A stretch of DNA of 36,553 nucleotides from assembly GCA_966250375.1 (NCBI GenBank), contig CBINHE010000042.1:1-36553 (forward strand), written 5' to 3'. Of this stretch, positions 36,520-36,553 are shown piece by piece (the stretch's first letter is position 1; each line of letters begins with the position of its first letter). The stretch is from CAMLDH01 sp966250375 (GTDB taxonomy: Bacteria > Pseudomonadota > Gammaproteobacteria > Burkholderiales > Burkholderiaceae_D). The notes below the pieces were generated by a model that was not told where the DNA came from, ran no database searches, and was given only the letters and a program-made list of their open reading frames with translations. The position numbers were made by a program, and so were the translations under genes.

Positions 36520-36553
36520 ATTCTCTGCCGATGTTGTTCTGAAGAGCAACGTT

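Overview
The window looks like chromosomal DNA of a betaproteobacterium, most likely Burkholderiales family Oxalobacteraceae (Herminiimonas, Collimonas or Janthinobacterium type). This is an inference from the character of the proteins, the gene pairings (folP-glmM, ftsH-rlmE, carAB-greA, pst-pho next to ppk1), a phasin gene and moderate GC content. I could not run a database search. Most of the window is housekeeping sequence with short decayed or accessory patches between the blocks.

Layout. 1-917: the 3' remnant of an arsenate reductase gene, coupled by an ATGA overlap to an intact aquaglyceroporin gene of the ars-operon type. 948-6034 (minus): glmM and folP, a strong terminator, ftsH, then rlmE. 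6139-7070: yhbY (plus) meeting a DUF4149 membrane protein (minus). 7077-12026 (minus): carA-carB-greA, with a TATAAT promoter upstream of carA. 12253-16381: a GlcG/HbpS-family protein, a response regulator fused to a degenerate GGDEF domain, an NlpC/P60 hydrolase, a patatin-like lipoprotein and an unknown lipoprotein.

16436-25994 is a phosphate and polyphosphate block. On the minus strand lie pstS-pstC-pstA-pstB-phoU-phoB-phoR behind a recognisable Pho box. Diverging on the plus strand are ppk1 and sixA. The exopolyphosphatase gene ppx lies a few kb further on (30258-31712). Together these genes import phosphate, sense its level, store it as polyphosphate and release it again. upp and a DUF445 membrane protein lie between, separated by a 109-bp palindromic repeat.

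28289-36553 is more accessory. It holds a decayed TonB-dependent receptor, a histone-like basic protein with a ribbon-helix-helix-like tail, a TMEM165/UPF0016 cation exporter and a phasin. A trace of an EAL domain follows, then an HlyD-ABC ATPase-ABC permease export operon, and finally the broken N-terminus of a second ABC exporter at the window edge. The most informative non-coding element is a yybP-ykoY-type manganese riboswitch ahead of the UPF0016 gene. It is followed by two mutually exclusive hairpins that look like its switching platform. I found no CRISPR array, rRNA, tRNA or intact transposase, and no clearly new multi-gene system.
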